Assembly (NCBI GenBank): GCA_019648995.1
Contig: BLXT01001347.1
Coordinates: 364,834-392,594, forward strand
Direction of reading: 5' to 3'
Source of the DNA: Plakobranchus ocellatus
Taxonomy: Eukaryota > Mollusca > Gastropoda > Plakobranchidae
Length of the DNA stretch: 27,761 bases
The first letter of the stretch is position 1; each line of letters starts with the position of its first letter. Made by a program: the position numbers and the translations under genes. The notes under the pieces are model-generated. The model did not search any database. It had not been told where the DNA came from and worked only from the letters and a program-made list of their open reading frames with translations. This document shows positions 8,931-19,341 of the stretch, in pieces.

Positions 8931-10230
8931 CAAAAACTTTTGGTCACAGGAGCTAAAGATTATATAGCTCCAGGGCGCAAAATTGGTCCAGCCCCTTACT
9001 ACTGTTGTTGCACAGAAATCTGCAATGAGAATCTTACATTAAGAAAAATTCTTTTTTTTTTTTTTTAAGAAACTTTACATTGTAAGTTCAACAGTCATTG
9101 TGTTTAGAATGGATTCCTGCCCTCTGCGGCATTCAGATGAGTAAGAATAGTTAGTCAGATAACTGGAGCAATGAAGTTTAGAGGGAAAAAATAATTAGAG
9201 AGTGTTTTTCTCTACTTTGCCATGCTTTCTCGAAAGTTTATAATCCTGATTATGTATCATCTTGAAAAAGAACGATTACAACCATCCCTATCCAGATCTT
9301 ACCATGGCAAAGCATCCAGAGAGGATTTTTCAGTTTTCACTACGTTTTATAACGTTGAAAATACAGCTGTTGGCCCAACTGAACTGGTATCAAAACGAAA
9401 TAATTATGGTACCATTGGTTCCAAAGAAACGAACATTGAGGGATGAGAGAAGAGAAAAATTCCTTTCATTATTAGGAAGAAAAGAAGGAGGTCACGCGCA
9501 GACTCGGCACCGGTCACGTGCGTCACTCTCTCATAGTTGCCTGTTTTACAAAAATGAGGATTTGCCTTTTTTTGTAAAGGTTGCAATAATCTTAGATTAG
9601 CTGTCATGTTTCAGTGGATGCCCCAGATTTCCACAACGTAGCTTGAAGGAACTTGCTATTAACTCTGAAAAATATTCTGAGCCAATGTGCAGCCTCATCT
9701 TCACCTATATTTATAAGTTGTCGTTATCTTCAATTAAAAAAAAATCACTTTAGAAAACGTCGGCAAGATCATGCCATAAATTTGTCAGTTTGATCTTAGG
9801 ATCAAGAAGGGGACCAATCTCATAATGTATGGCGAAAACTCATGGAGATCTTTCTCAAACGGATGAACTCATCTGGCCTGAACAGAAATCAATGTTCATC
9901 TCTGCCTTAGTCCGCAGATCGGCCCAATCAGGCTCAAAGCATGACAATCTCAAAAGTCCCAACATTGTAATTTTGGCTTTGGAATGGAGACCAGCTTTGA
10001 ATTTTTCAATTAATTGGATTTGCGTTGATTGCAAGCATAAATCACTCTTGAGCAATAGTACGGCAACTGACACCCGATCTTTTAAATTTTGATTTAATCG
10101 TGTCTAGGCATCTGGTATTAAATTCTTTATCTATCCTTTGATTTTGTTTTAAATCTGAAGCTTAAGAGAAAATCGACCAAAGTCTGAACGTTGCCGTGCT
10201 TTTAGTCTTGACTGTGCGCTAAGAATATAA
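8931..10230. other. Non-coding stretch, no gene recognised
   Basis: Open frames of up to about 110 codons occur, for example 9262-9600, but they show no domain, no biased composition and no good start context, and they overlap others in different frames. Poly-T runs occur near 9052-9066. No RNA gene was seen. Confidence 0.55.
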
Positions 10231-10234
10231 TCCC

Positions 10235-10475
10235 TCCAGCTATAACAATTTATTTCGCTCAATGGCTTACTCAGGGCTGTGTTGTACAGAACGATCAGCC
10301 CTGGCCAGTGTATTGGGAATGTAAACCCTCTAATTGTAACAGTCCATTTCACTCATTACTCAGAGCTGTTTAGTATAGGGCAATCAGCTCTGACCCGTGT
10401 AGTATAAATGAAAACTCTCCAAATGTAAGTCCATTTCGCTCACTAGTTTACTGAGGGCTGTGTAGTACTATGCCT
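10235..10475 (+). repeat. Degenerate tandem repeat, about 90-bp unit, 2.6 copies, each with an internal hairpin
   Basis: Each unit follows the order TGTAACAGTCCATTTCGCTCA-like text, TTACTCAGRGCTGT, a short loop, CAGCYCTG, then a GTGTAGTAT-like end. Copy 1 has arms CAGGGCTG (10272-10279) and CAGCCCTG (10296-10303). Copy 2 has CAGAGCTG (10361-10368) and CAGCTCTG (10385-10392). Copy 3 starts near 10420 and keeps only the left arm, GAGGGCTG at 10453-10460. Confidence 0.82.
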
Positions 10476-10744
10476 TTCACATCAACTTGCGGTTTGCAAA
10501 TTATTTCTGCGAGCGTCATTTTACTATCTGCCTATGACGCGAATGAGTTACAAAAGAAAATCTCTAGACCTGCAAAACTAAACTAAGTTCATCAAACACA
10601 GATTCAGAAAAATGGCAGTCACGTCATTGAGATTATTTAGTGATCGAAAGAAATTGCTGTTACTCCAACAAATTACCTCTTCCCTGATCATTGACTGTTA
10701 ACTTTTGTTTAGTTGTCAAACCAGCTCCACAGTCCTCTGCCTTT

Positions 10745-10905
10745 TACTCGGACTTTCGTGGCACAGTGGATAGCGATCCATCCTGAGATCTGCAGGAACC
10801 TTTCTTTCGTGAGTTTGAACCTCGCCACGAACGCCCTTACCCGGGGGAAGGCTGAAAGCTATAGCGATGAGTAGGCGATGTACTCAAAAACAAAATTTCT
10901 TTTCC
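10745..10905 (+). mobile_element. tRNA-derived SINE, copy 1
   Basis: A polymerase III A-box-like TGGCACAGTGG (10759-10769) is followed by a block containing CCTGAGATCTGCAGG and a B-box-like GAGTTTGAACC (10811-10821), then GGGGGAAGGCTGAAAGC. The same order of blocks occurs in the copy at 23886-24053, so they are one family. The tail is A-rich (ACAAAATTT). A diverged target duplication is possible (CTTTTACTCGG before, CTTTTCCTACTCCG after). SINEs are non-coding retroposons copied by a partner LINE. Confidence 0.82.
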
Positions 10906-10954
10906 TACTCCGCTATCCCAGTCTATCGGTGCCATGCACTCTGCGATCTGTCAC

Positions 10955-11080
10955 TGACAGGCAGAATGGTAATCGAATCACCCTGAGATTTGCAGCTGTC
11001 CTTTTGTCACGAGTTTCATTTCGAACATGCTATCATTGCCTTAGCTTGTAGAAAGCTTAAAATACTGATATCACCAAAGC
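10955..11080 (+). mobile_element. tRNA-derived SINE, copy 2, decayed
   Basis: The block containing CACCCTGAGATTTGCAG, then CTTTTGTCACGAGTTTC and GAAAGCTTAAAATACTGATATCACC, matches the order of the family (CCTGAGATCTGCAGG, TTCTGTCGCGGGTTC, GAAAGCCTGAGATCACC in the best copy). It lies directly after copy 1 in the same orientation. The A-box end is poorly preserved. Confidence 0.65.
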
Positions 11081-11688
11081 GCACATGCTATCACCTCCTC
11101 CACCTCCCATCCCTCTCCCTAATTGAGATAATGTATTTTACTTATTTTACATAGGCCTACTCATTCTCAGCCATTTCAATGGAGAGTTTAGTTGGCTCGT
11201 ACCTCTTAGTCATTAATGGCAGTGATGCAGGTTTCTGGAACTATATATATCTGTAAATAATTCTCGTCAAATTAGGCCTAGTGTAGCTTTGAGTGCAGAT
11301 TCTTTGTGCCTTTTTAAAATTTTTGTTTAATTGAATGATATTATATTGAGCATTGCAAAATTGAATCACACTTGGTCATTGCCTCGGAATAATAATAAGA
11401 TCTGGAACTGAAAGAATTTTAAATTTAGACCTCTAAAATAATTTAAGCTTTCAGGCTTATATTTAATGTTTCAAACGCAAACTAGATCTAGATTTAGAAC
11501 GATCACTGCTCTTTCATGAGTCATGATTTTAACAACGATTTTAACAAATTTTTTTTCCTTGTTGTTAATAAATATCAGAAGATTTCTCTCATATAGAACT
11601 TATGGTAAAGTAAACTACTGCCAAACTTTATTTGTTTACAAATAGGTCATGCTTATGTTTTAGTTTTCTCCTCAAAGTCATATTATTG
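11081..11688. other. AT-rich non-coding stretch
   Basis: No gene, RNA or repeat of note is seen. Composition is strongly AT-rich, with no long open frame. Confidence 0.55.
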
Positions 11689-11708
11689 AATATATAAATA
11701 TACACACT

Positions 11709-11762
<54 letters not shown>
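11689..11762. repeat. (TA)n microsatellite
   Basis: A run of TA dinucleotides, nearly pure from 11709 to 11761 with one TG interruption. It creates a spurious tyrosine/isoleucine open frame. Confidence 0.95.
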
Positions 11763-11765
<3 letters not shown>

Positions 11766-12305
11766 GCATACATACTCTAATATATTCATACATACACATA
11801 CACATTATGAGAGTACATAAATTTGCATTTCAAGAGTGCCTACACCAAAGAAAATCGGTAAAGATTATCGAAACTGAAGAGCATCGAATTTTTTTCTGTT
11901 TTTTTTTTTTTTTTTTTTTATCGGGTACATAAAAAATAGAATTATGTTTCATTGCAAAATAATATTGAAAATTTCTAACTCTATGAATAATATTTGTAAC
12001 TTAATATTTCACGTTTTTAAACTTAAGGAGGATATATTCAAGATTTGTATGAAATTCTCAGTTTCTTGTTTTCTTTTTAAAATTTTAGCAATATTTTTCT
12101 CTCAACGTTGTCCCCAACTTTTTAAAGATAGCTCTTGGTATTCAAATGAATAATAAGATGAATGGTTTACCCTTTGAATTTTCAATGTAACAGAACTTCT
12201 GCAAATTTAAAACAATACCATTCAGTCTACAATATTGATGCTCTCTCGAACTATTATTGATAATAAGATTTGACAGCCATCCCCTCTATCTCTCTTCTTT
12301 CTTAC
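11763..12305. other. AT-rich non-coding stretch with a long T run
   Basis: A T-rich run lies at about 11889-11919. The short open frames here are ordinary for AT-rich DNA with no recognisable domain. No RNA gene was seen. Confidence 0.55.
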
Positions 12306-12308
12306 TAC

Positions 12309-12357
12309 CTCTCTATCTATCTATTTATCTATATATCTCTTTAGTTATCTATCTATT
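12309..12357. repeat. (TATC)n-type imperfect microsatellite
   Basis: Tandem CTAT units with scattered single-base changes. Confidence 0.85.
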
Positions 12358-12970
12358 TCAAAACTTCTGCACTCTGTAGATGATTATAGATTTCTCATCC
12401 TAGCTAACCGAGCCTCGCGATCTTCACAACTCCGCCTATCCTAACTACACACTGACTGTAAAGCGTTTCTCGTCTCTCCCGCTTGTTTCTTTCGATCGCT
12501 ATCATAACCACCATCGCAGGCGATCCGACCTCACATCTTTTTTTTTCTTCCTTTCCCCTTTCTTTTCTTCTCTTTCCCTATTTTTAAAATCTTCGAAAAC
12601 AAAATAATCTCTGCCGCCCAGGAGTTGCAGTGTCTGTGTGAGGGAGTGCGCGGTCTGAAGGTCAGTCACAGCTAGTTTGGGCGATTACTCGCTCAAACAA
12701 GAGGGATAAATTGGCCTCAGTAAGAAAAAATCATATTGTACAACGATTACTTTCCAGTGATGAAATTATTATAACAAATAAAGCAAAAAGCATTTTTGGC
12801 AGTTCAGTTTTAGAAGATTAGCCAAGCAAATGAGGACTATTCAATGTTCTTTTCTGCAAAGCAAAGATTTTTTCTTTTCTTTTTTATTTACAATTGTTTT
12901 GTAATGTCAAAAGATAAAATAGAGACCTCTACCACTACCTGAATCACAAAACTCGCAACACCATCACGCG
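12358..12970. other. Non-coding stretch with a GC-richer patch
   Basis: The patch at about 12400-12720 is less AT-rich than its surroundings and includes a pyrimidine-rich tract (about 12535-12580). It could be a promoter or untranslated exon, but no motif decides this. The rest is AT-rich. No coding frame was recognised. Confidence 0.45.
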
Positions 12971-12974
12971 AGCT

Positions 12975-12986
12975 ACCACCACCACC

Positions 12987-13056
<70 letters not shown>
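12975..13056. repeat. (ACC)n(ACT)n trinucleotide microsatellite
   Basis: About seven ACC units pass directly into about twenty ACT units. The same ACT motif forms the array near 22.4 kb. Confidence 0.95.
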
Positions 13057-13280
13057 TACTTCAGTTCGATCCGAGGGAATTTTTAAAATATATTTAATTT
13101 ACCAGAAACTATGTAGGCGATGCCCAAAATGGCTTATGCGGAAATAGTCTTTCTTATCTTCACAGGTTTAATACTTTAATTCAACAGCAACATTTTCCAG
13201 GGGTTGATGTCCACTAAACCTGTACACGCGCCGAAAATACATTTCACATATCCAATTATAACCAGGTGTGTTAACTCTAA

Positions 13281-13454
13281 TCCTCTCTCTCTCTATGTCA
13301 GTCTCTCCTCTTCTTCTCTCTCTTTTTTCTCTCAATACTTCCCACTCCCTTACTTTCTCTGCTTCTCTGTCTGTCTGTAGTTTTCTCTCTCTGTCTGTCT
13401 GTATCGTTATCTGTGTGTTTGTCTTTCTATATGTCAAGGTCTCTCTTTCTTTTT

Positions 13455-13504
<50 letters not shown>

Positions 13505-13525
13505 TTCACTTTTCTTTTTTCCTCC
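13281..13525. repeat. Pyrimidine tract with pure (CT)n core
   Basis: The plus strand is almost all C and T, with CTGT repeats near 13366-13410 and a pure CT run at about 13460-13502. The minus strand gives a 161-codon arginine/glutamate open frame that is an artefact of the repeat. Confidence 0.93.
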
Positions 13526-13761
13526 TCTAATAAAAATGATCTGGTTTTAGAGTCAAAGTTTTCCTTTGTGTCGGTTGGGGCGGACCGCCAGTCAAGGTCG
13601 TGCGCACGGCGAATACGACTATAGAGAGGGCGGTCCAGACAGGCATAGGCCACTCTTTACCCGCTGCAGGCCTTCCTGGACAGGCAACTGCACACACAGC
13701 CACCAACCTGGCTACACACACACACACAAAGCATGAACACACAAATCTTCACTCCAGCGGG

Positions 13762-13794
13762 ATGGCCGAGCGCCCGGACCAGCTGACAGACCAA
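13762..13794 (+). other. Possible first coding exon (MAERPDQLTDQ) with splice donor, or tRNA-Leu-like relic
   Basis: An ATG in good context (GCGGGATGG) opens eleven codons, MAERPDQLTDQ, and is followed at once by GTGAGT, a strong splice-donor sequence. The local DNA (13560-13800) is GC-richer than its surroundings, as promoters and first exons often are. Against this, GGATGGCCGAGCG also matches the 5' part of tRNA-Leu genes, including the A box, and a weak CCGTTCGGGC lies about 45 bases on. No downstream exon can be identified in the window. It is either a short first exon of a gene whose remaining exons lie elsewhere, or a tRNA-derived relic. Confidence 0.25.
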
Positions 13795-13801
13795 GTGAGT
13801 G

Positions 13802-14780
13802 TGTGCGGACCGTTCGGGCGAAGATCTTCGAACATTTGGTTCACTGGGCCTCTGTGAAAAAGATTTTCATCCGACGGACACACTCGGAGGAGAGAAGGAG
13901 AGAGGGAAAGTTTTAGTTCTCGTTCAGTAATAATGGTTCCTTCTGCATAGTTCCTGTCACAGAAATCATTCTCTGCCCACCACAAATGGACAAGTCATGT
14001 TCGTAAAAGTGACTAGACTCATTAACATTTGACAGATCAAAGCTGATTTAGACAGAGGATCAAAATATCAAGGCTGTGAGCAATCCGCATTTATCTTTGT
14101 TTTGTTTTCTGATAAGTTTGAATATAAATTTATCACCTGTCTGGAGATGTGCCATATTAGTTCCAGAGTAATTTCAATAATGTCATAATTTCACCTTCAT
14201 TTTTCTCCTGATCTCTGCGCAGTTGAGGTTAATTACAGATTTAGTGCTGGAATGATCAATAAAAATGTTTTACCAGAATATGAATAACGTTTTGCAAGGC
14301 ATCCGTCATGCTTTCTTGGACTTTGCATGTTCATCGAATCTTATATGTAGAGAAAACGAATGTTTTCAATAATGTTAGGACTTGACTTTGCCATGAAGCA
14401 AAGTATATAGGACTGTATGCCACCCTTGTGTGAATGTGCTGTGGGTACGACGAGTAGAATCATAGCTGTAGATTACAAATTCTTTCTGTTTGACTGCGCA
14501 TGTCGTCTGATCTCCAAAGACTTCTTGTTGCGAAAGTGCCATAGATGTTTTTCAAAAGAGGCCATCCACAGAGAAAAAGAGAGAGCGAAAGTAAAAAAGA
14601 GAAATAAAACATTGTATCTAGTATCAAAATAAACACTGCCTTACAATACAAGCTTATATGAGATACCGGCTTGTCCGCATTTTCCCGGTGGTAAATCTGA
14701 ACAATCAATAAATTATTGGAGATTTCCGATTCTAGGTGTAGTGTACAGAAATAATTCGTAAGTAAAGTTTTTGATTTTGC
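13802..14780. other. Non-coding stretch, no gene recognised
   Basis: Only short open frames with no recognisable domain. No repeat or RNA gene was seen. Confidence 0.5.
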
Positions 14781-14918
14781 CCTGTGACCCAAAACGTTTA
14801 TCTGTGAAAAGATCGAGTGTGTGTTGGATGCGAGAAATTCCAGAAATATCGCTCACGACAACCCGGTGCTGAAACGTCCCAGAAAGAGAAAGAGAGAAAG
14901 CGAGAAAGCGGTATAGAG
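14781..14918 (+). other. Possible untranslated first exon ending at a consensus splice donor
   Basis: A stretch less AT-rich than its surroundings, with CGATCGAG, CGCTCACGACAACCCGG and a purine-rich end, is followed at 14919 by GTGAGTAAAT preceded by AGAG, close to an ideal donor. The next bases turn AT-rich like an intron. No coding content or acceptor partner can be assigned. Confidence 0.2.
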
Positions 14919-14924
14919 GTGAGT

Positions 14925-16215
14925 AAATTTCATTCTGTTCTTAAATTTATTGAGTGTATAATCAAAATATAACATCAACACAATGAAGCAAATACAAACT
15001 AGAACACATTTGAAAAAAAGAAATCTAATTCAGAATGGAGCAAGCATTAATTTGTTTTGTTATTTTTTAAAGGTAATTTATAATTTTTTTTTTATGACAA
15101 AAGAAATTTTCCTACCACTTGACAAATTAAAAACAAATTTTGAACCTACATTTCAACATAAACAATGAGCAAACGTTTGGTTTAACAGTTTAAGCAATTA
15201 AAATCAATTAATAAATTATTTTAAATACCTATCAACACGTAAATATTTTCAAAAAAGTACTGGACTTTTATTCACTTACTTTATGAATGAAATGGGCTAA
15301 GTGAAACGCGGATACTAATTCTCAGTTTTTTTCTGTTTACAATAATGTGTCTATCAAAATCAATTTACGTTTAGGAATATGATGCGTTATCGACGCCATC
15401 GTTAGCAAAACCCGCTCTGAAACTTATCGAAAACTTCCCGCGGGTTCGGCGATGCCAAAGTTTGAGATGCTAGAAAAGTTACGAACGCTACAAGTGTTAA
15501 TGTAAAACTAGACATTGCTAGAAACAGATCTAGTGTTATTATTCTAAATTAATTACTATAACGGTTCAAATGTCATTCTTAATTATTAACGCCACGAACA
15601 GCGATCAAATTGTGTAGGTCTAAATTATTATCTAAAGGGAATGGAACAAGAGGGAGCTCGATCAACTTTTGCGATAAGTTGCCATACCGGTACTTTCATT
15701 TTGAAGATATACTAAGCTGCAACTTAATTGACAAAGCGGGTAGGGTTGTTTGTACTCGTTTTGAAAAGCTTGAAATCACCATTGCAGTAAAGATGCTATT
15801 TGACGGATGCACTTGTCTAACCTCTACCCCACATTTTATTTGTAGTATTTCGGGGTTTTGTGAACCAGTCGTTTCGGATTTTTGTGAACCAGTCGTACTG
15901 TGTTGTATACCATAATAATAGAATAAAGTAAGGACTAATATAAATAAAGAATATGTGATATCAAAGATGAGAGAATCCAAACTTTGTGAGCGTAAAGAAG
16001 AGGCACATTTGTGTTTTGTTAAAAAAATAACTCGCTGATCACTTCTGTATCTGCAAAATGTAACCGATATATCCCCTCGTATGAATGCCAGAAAGCTGGT
16101 TATTTTTCTCATTTCATGGTGGAACATCCTCATGCCGACAAAATTTCAGCTCACTGCCACACTACGGAAGAGATACCAGCAAGGACATAATTCACCTACT
16201 TTTTCCCTCTTTCTT
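14925..16215. other. AT-rich non-coding stretch
   Basis: No gene or repeat family recognised. Frames of 100-145 codons at about 15610-15915 (plus) and 15696-16133 (minus) overlap each other and show no domain. Confidence 0.5.
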
Positions 16216-16219
16216 GAAG

Positions 16220-16360
16220 ATTTATTTTTTTATACAAGCCAGTCCCCAATAAGGTGATCTCCGGCTTTGTGAACCCTGTCAGCCCAGGGAGTGGGTGGCG
16301 ACAGAAAAGTCTCTGTAGATCTGAGGTCGGGTTGGATAGCAATTTTGTCCCCTACACCCC
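16220..16360 (-). mobile_element. SINE-related copy, minus strand, sharing the family tail
   Basis: Read on the minus strand it has a block containing CCTCAGATCTACAG, then CTTTTCTGTCGC, then GGAGATCACCTTATTGGGGA and CTGG, ending in an A-rich tail (T-rich on the plus strand at 16221-16232). The first block and the GAGATCACCTT...GGACTGG end match the copy at 23886-24053, while the middle differs. It may be a subfamily or a chimaera using the same LINE-matching 3' tail. Confidence 0.65.
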
Positions 16361-16830
16361 ATAATTACCATTCTCTTCAAAGTGGTAGGTAGATAACTAC
16401 CATGATTCGAATTAAAACCTTATAATCTTTTTCTTTTTTTTTTTTTTGTGGAATAGACAGCCACTATCAAGTCGACCTAAAGACATTTAATCACCTAGCG
16501 AGTAAACGAGGCTAAAAAGCAAAATGAAAACGTAGATCTATATTGAAGAAGTCTTGGTTTCCATTGGTGCAGGGAGGAAAACCGTGGGCTCATAATTGAT
16601 GAAACCATACCAGTTCTAAATCTGTCTTGTTCCAGCTCCTGTCAGTTAAAGGGTATAGAACAGAGCCAGGTTTTTCTGATGTTTTACGCCAGTGCTCATG
16701 TTCGTCTAATTTTAATCGAGAAACTATTTTCTATTCAAAGAGGCTGGCGATCTTTTGTGTCTCTGACTCTCTCTTACACAAATTAATTCTGTCCACAATG
16801 CTTGAAGAAGCCTCCGGTAAAAGTCAAAAC
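16361..16830. other. Non-coding stretch with a long T run
   Basis: A T run at about 16430-16447 may be the poly-A end of a minus-strand retroposon, but no body was recognised. No gene was seen. Confidence 0.45.
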
Positions 16831-16863
16831 GTATGTGTGTGTGTGTGTGTATGTGTGTGTGTG
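16831..16863. repeat. (GT)n microsatellite
   Basis: GT dinucleotides with a single A interruption. Confidence 0.93.
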
Positions 16864-17104
16864 GACAGCATGTGAAGAGGCCTGATTATCCTTTGTTCGG
16901 AAATACTCAAAATAGGATTGTTTTTTCTTTTCCACTGACGCTCCTCTACACACTGATACAATTATCTGAAACAGTTTTCAAACAAAACAAAAAATAAACT
17001 CCCTGTTTTTAACTGAACACAGACACAATGTCAAAAGATACAATCGACTAAGAGCCATAAAGAAACCCTAGAGCTATACTGCAAAACAAAATATTCTTTT
17101 TTGC

Positions 17105-17170
17105 AGGAGGTGGCTAGTGGGTAAGCGCGCTCGCTCTGATGTCTGTAGGAAATGCCCATCCTCCCGCGAC
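17105..17170 (+). mobile_element. Possible decayed tRNA-derived SINE head
   Basis: GGTGGCTAGTGGGTAAGCGC resembles a polymerase III A box, and CTCTGATGTCTGTAGG followed by CCTCCCGCGACTTCCG loosely matches the CCCTGAGATCTGCAGG and TCTGTCGCGGGTTCG blocks of the local SINE family. The 3' tail is not preserved. Confidence 0.4.
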
Positions 17171-17215
17171 TTCCGTGATACATTTTCTCCACACCCAATC
17201 AACTAACACCACTTA

Positions 17216-18608
17216 AACAAAAAGAAGCTCTGCGCATTCCTCTGAAGGTTTTGGGCGCGCTTGCCAATCAGGGTGCCACCAGAGTTCTTACAATGTAAGC
17301 AGGGTGAGGGCTAGCTACAATCCTATCAACTTTCTTACAACTTACTATCGCCAATTTAAGTTTTGTTTTTTTTCCCCCGTCTACTTTTGAACTTCTGCCC
17401 TTTTCAGAAATCCATTATAAAAGTTGGTGTATCATTTTTGTAAGCATTGTCTTCATTTTTCTTCTGAACCCTAATGATCATCATTATTATTTTTCGGGGC
17501 AAGCTTGTTGCTATGATTTCGGCTTGCCAGCATTGTTGTTAGAATAGGCTTTATGCTGTGGGGATTCCCGCATGAGTCAGCACCTCGGATACACTTTCAT
17601 GGCAGGTTTATGCTTGTTAGACTCATGATTATAAACTGTGAAACTGCAGCCCTTTATCCAGGGGGGGGTTAATTCTCCTCAATTCATTGGGGGGAAAAGT
17701 TCCTTCTTCGCCCAATGTATTTTATTAATGATAAAGAAGAAAAACCCTTTCCGCCCAATTTTCACCTGCATTTACCCTTTACTCCCTTCCACAACCTGTT
17801 TTTTATGGACTCTTATTTTTCTTCTCCGTTCCATGTCCTCATAATTATAACTGTCGCCACGTCCTTTTTGCATACACCCATACAACCAATAGGTATATAC
17901 ACACAATCATATGGAGGCCATTTACTCACACAATGGCTGCGTATTAATTTCGTCCATGCCCTATTCTGCTACCCCTATTCAAATACCTCCTTTTTTTGCG
18001 ACTTTTTTATTTTATTTTCACAACCTTTTGTGAGGGGAAGAAAAGCCTACCCTGTCCACGAATTCATGTTAAGCCACCGGCTCGTCCGCCCTGGCTTAGT
18101 GATGCTTACAAGCAATCTTCCTCTCAAAGGCGCTCTTATTTACGCCCGGCTCCCTCATTGTCCTCCCACCTCCTTTCTCTTCCCTCACCAGCTCTGGTCA
18201 CATCTTTGGCCCTGTCCGCCTCTTTTCCCAGCATTCACACTCACCCTCCAACAGCTTCACATTGTCCAGCCTTCGCGCTTCTCATGTTCATGACTGGAGC
18301 CATAGCTTGGTGGAAAACCACTCGGAAACTCACAGCATGTGTGACCTTAAGTATGAACCCTAAGGCCCCGTTGACCCCGTGACCTTTTCGGCTCTGTGCC
18401 TGTTAGCCCTGGCCCAGTGCATGGCAGCTCGCTAAGGTGCTACCCCACTTACAGACTGACAAAAAGACAGACGCACGGACACATTGGTTGATCTGCTAAT
18501 GGATCTTTCTTCAACCTATTCCTTAGCTCTGTCTCTCACAGTCAGTCCAATGGTCAGAAGGAAACCCACTTTTTTTTGTTATTTAGTTTGCATGCACATA
18601 CAATGTGT

Positions 18609-18610
<2 letters not shown>
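17216..18610. other. Non-coding stretch, pyrimidine-rich in its second half
   Basis: A 192-codon frame (17715-18293) and an overlapping 128-codon frame (17996-18382) lie in C/T-rich DNA. Their composition is explained by the base skew, and they show no domain. Two nuclear-receptor-like half-sites occur at 18371-18386. No gene was recognised. Confidence 0.5.
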
Positions 18611-18611
<1 letters not shown>

Positions 18612-18664
<53 letters not shown>

Positions 18665-18665
18665 T
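18612..18665. repeat. (CT)n microsatellite
   Basis: Pure CT run of about 49 bases with a short imperfect end. Confidence 0.95.
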
Positions 18666-19026
18666 CTCCATATTTCTATCACATTGTCTTTTATTGCTTT
18701 TCCATGAGCCCCCTGTACCTACCTATACCTATCTCTAAATTTCGCCCTTCTCACCCCCTTTTCTTTCTCTCTGTCTCTCTTCCCCCCTCCCTGTTTCTTT
18801 CCCAGGTTTAATAAATTAACTCTGACAGGTATAATAATACTGTACCGTGGACACGGGTAGAATAACATCCTGTAAAACCCGCCATTACTGTCAAATGTCC
18901 GCCCAATCACGTATTTGTCACCAAAACTTTCAGATTTCGCTCAGCAGCGGAGCCTGCACAACCAATTAGAGCTCAGACCTGCACTTATGTGCACTCTCGG
19001 CAGTTCAAAACAGGTGCGATTGTGAT
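18666..19026. other. Pyrimidine-rich then mixed non-coding stretch
   Basis: C/T-rich to about 18800, then ordinary AT-rich DNA. No gene, RNA or repeat family was recognised. Confidence 0.5.
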
Positions 19027-19054
19027 TGTGTGTGTGTATGTGTGTGTGTGTGTG
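19027..19054. repeat. (GT)n microsatellite
   Basis: GT dinucleotides with one A interruption. Confidence 0.92.
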
Positions 19055-19131
19055 ACGTGTCTGCGTATACACCAAACCACCGAGACATTGCACAGACGTT
19101 CTCATCGGTTTTAGTGCAATACCTCACATGG

Positions 19132-19260
19132 AAAAAGGTGGCAGGAACCGAAACAGAAAAAAAAAGGAAGATGGAGATGGGAATAATAAGAAGTCTAGGA
19201 AAAAGAGAAGGAGGAAGAAGCGGAGAGGGAGGAGGAAAAGAAGGAGAAGAAGAATGATGA
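19132..19260. repeat. Purine tract (AG-rich)
   Basis: The plus strand is almost entirely A and G over about 125 bases. It forces arginine/lysine-rich frames on the plus strand and leucine/serine-rich frames on the minus strand, none of which is a gene. Such tracts can adopt triplex structures. Confidence 0.85.
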
Positions 19261-19341
19261 TGACTATGGTAATGATGACGAGTGTTAAAAGAAGCTCGAC
19301 ACACCACAAACACTTTGAGTGGCTTTGGGTTTAATGTGCTA

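Noticed and set aside
9262-9600. 112-codon plus-strand frame
   Set aside because: No recognisable domain and an overlapping frame of similar size; consistent with chance.
10759-10821. Functional tRNA gene
   Set aside because: A and B boxes are present, but the spacing and the following body match a SINE family with other copies in the window, and no cloverleaf can be drawn.
13168-13653. 161-codon minus-strand frame rich in Arg and Glu
   Set aside because: It is the complement of a CT microsatellite and pyrimidine tract; composition explains it.
17715-18293. 192-codon plus-strand frame
   Set aside because: C/T-rich base skew removes stops. There is no domain, and an overlapping frame of similar length exists in another phase.
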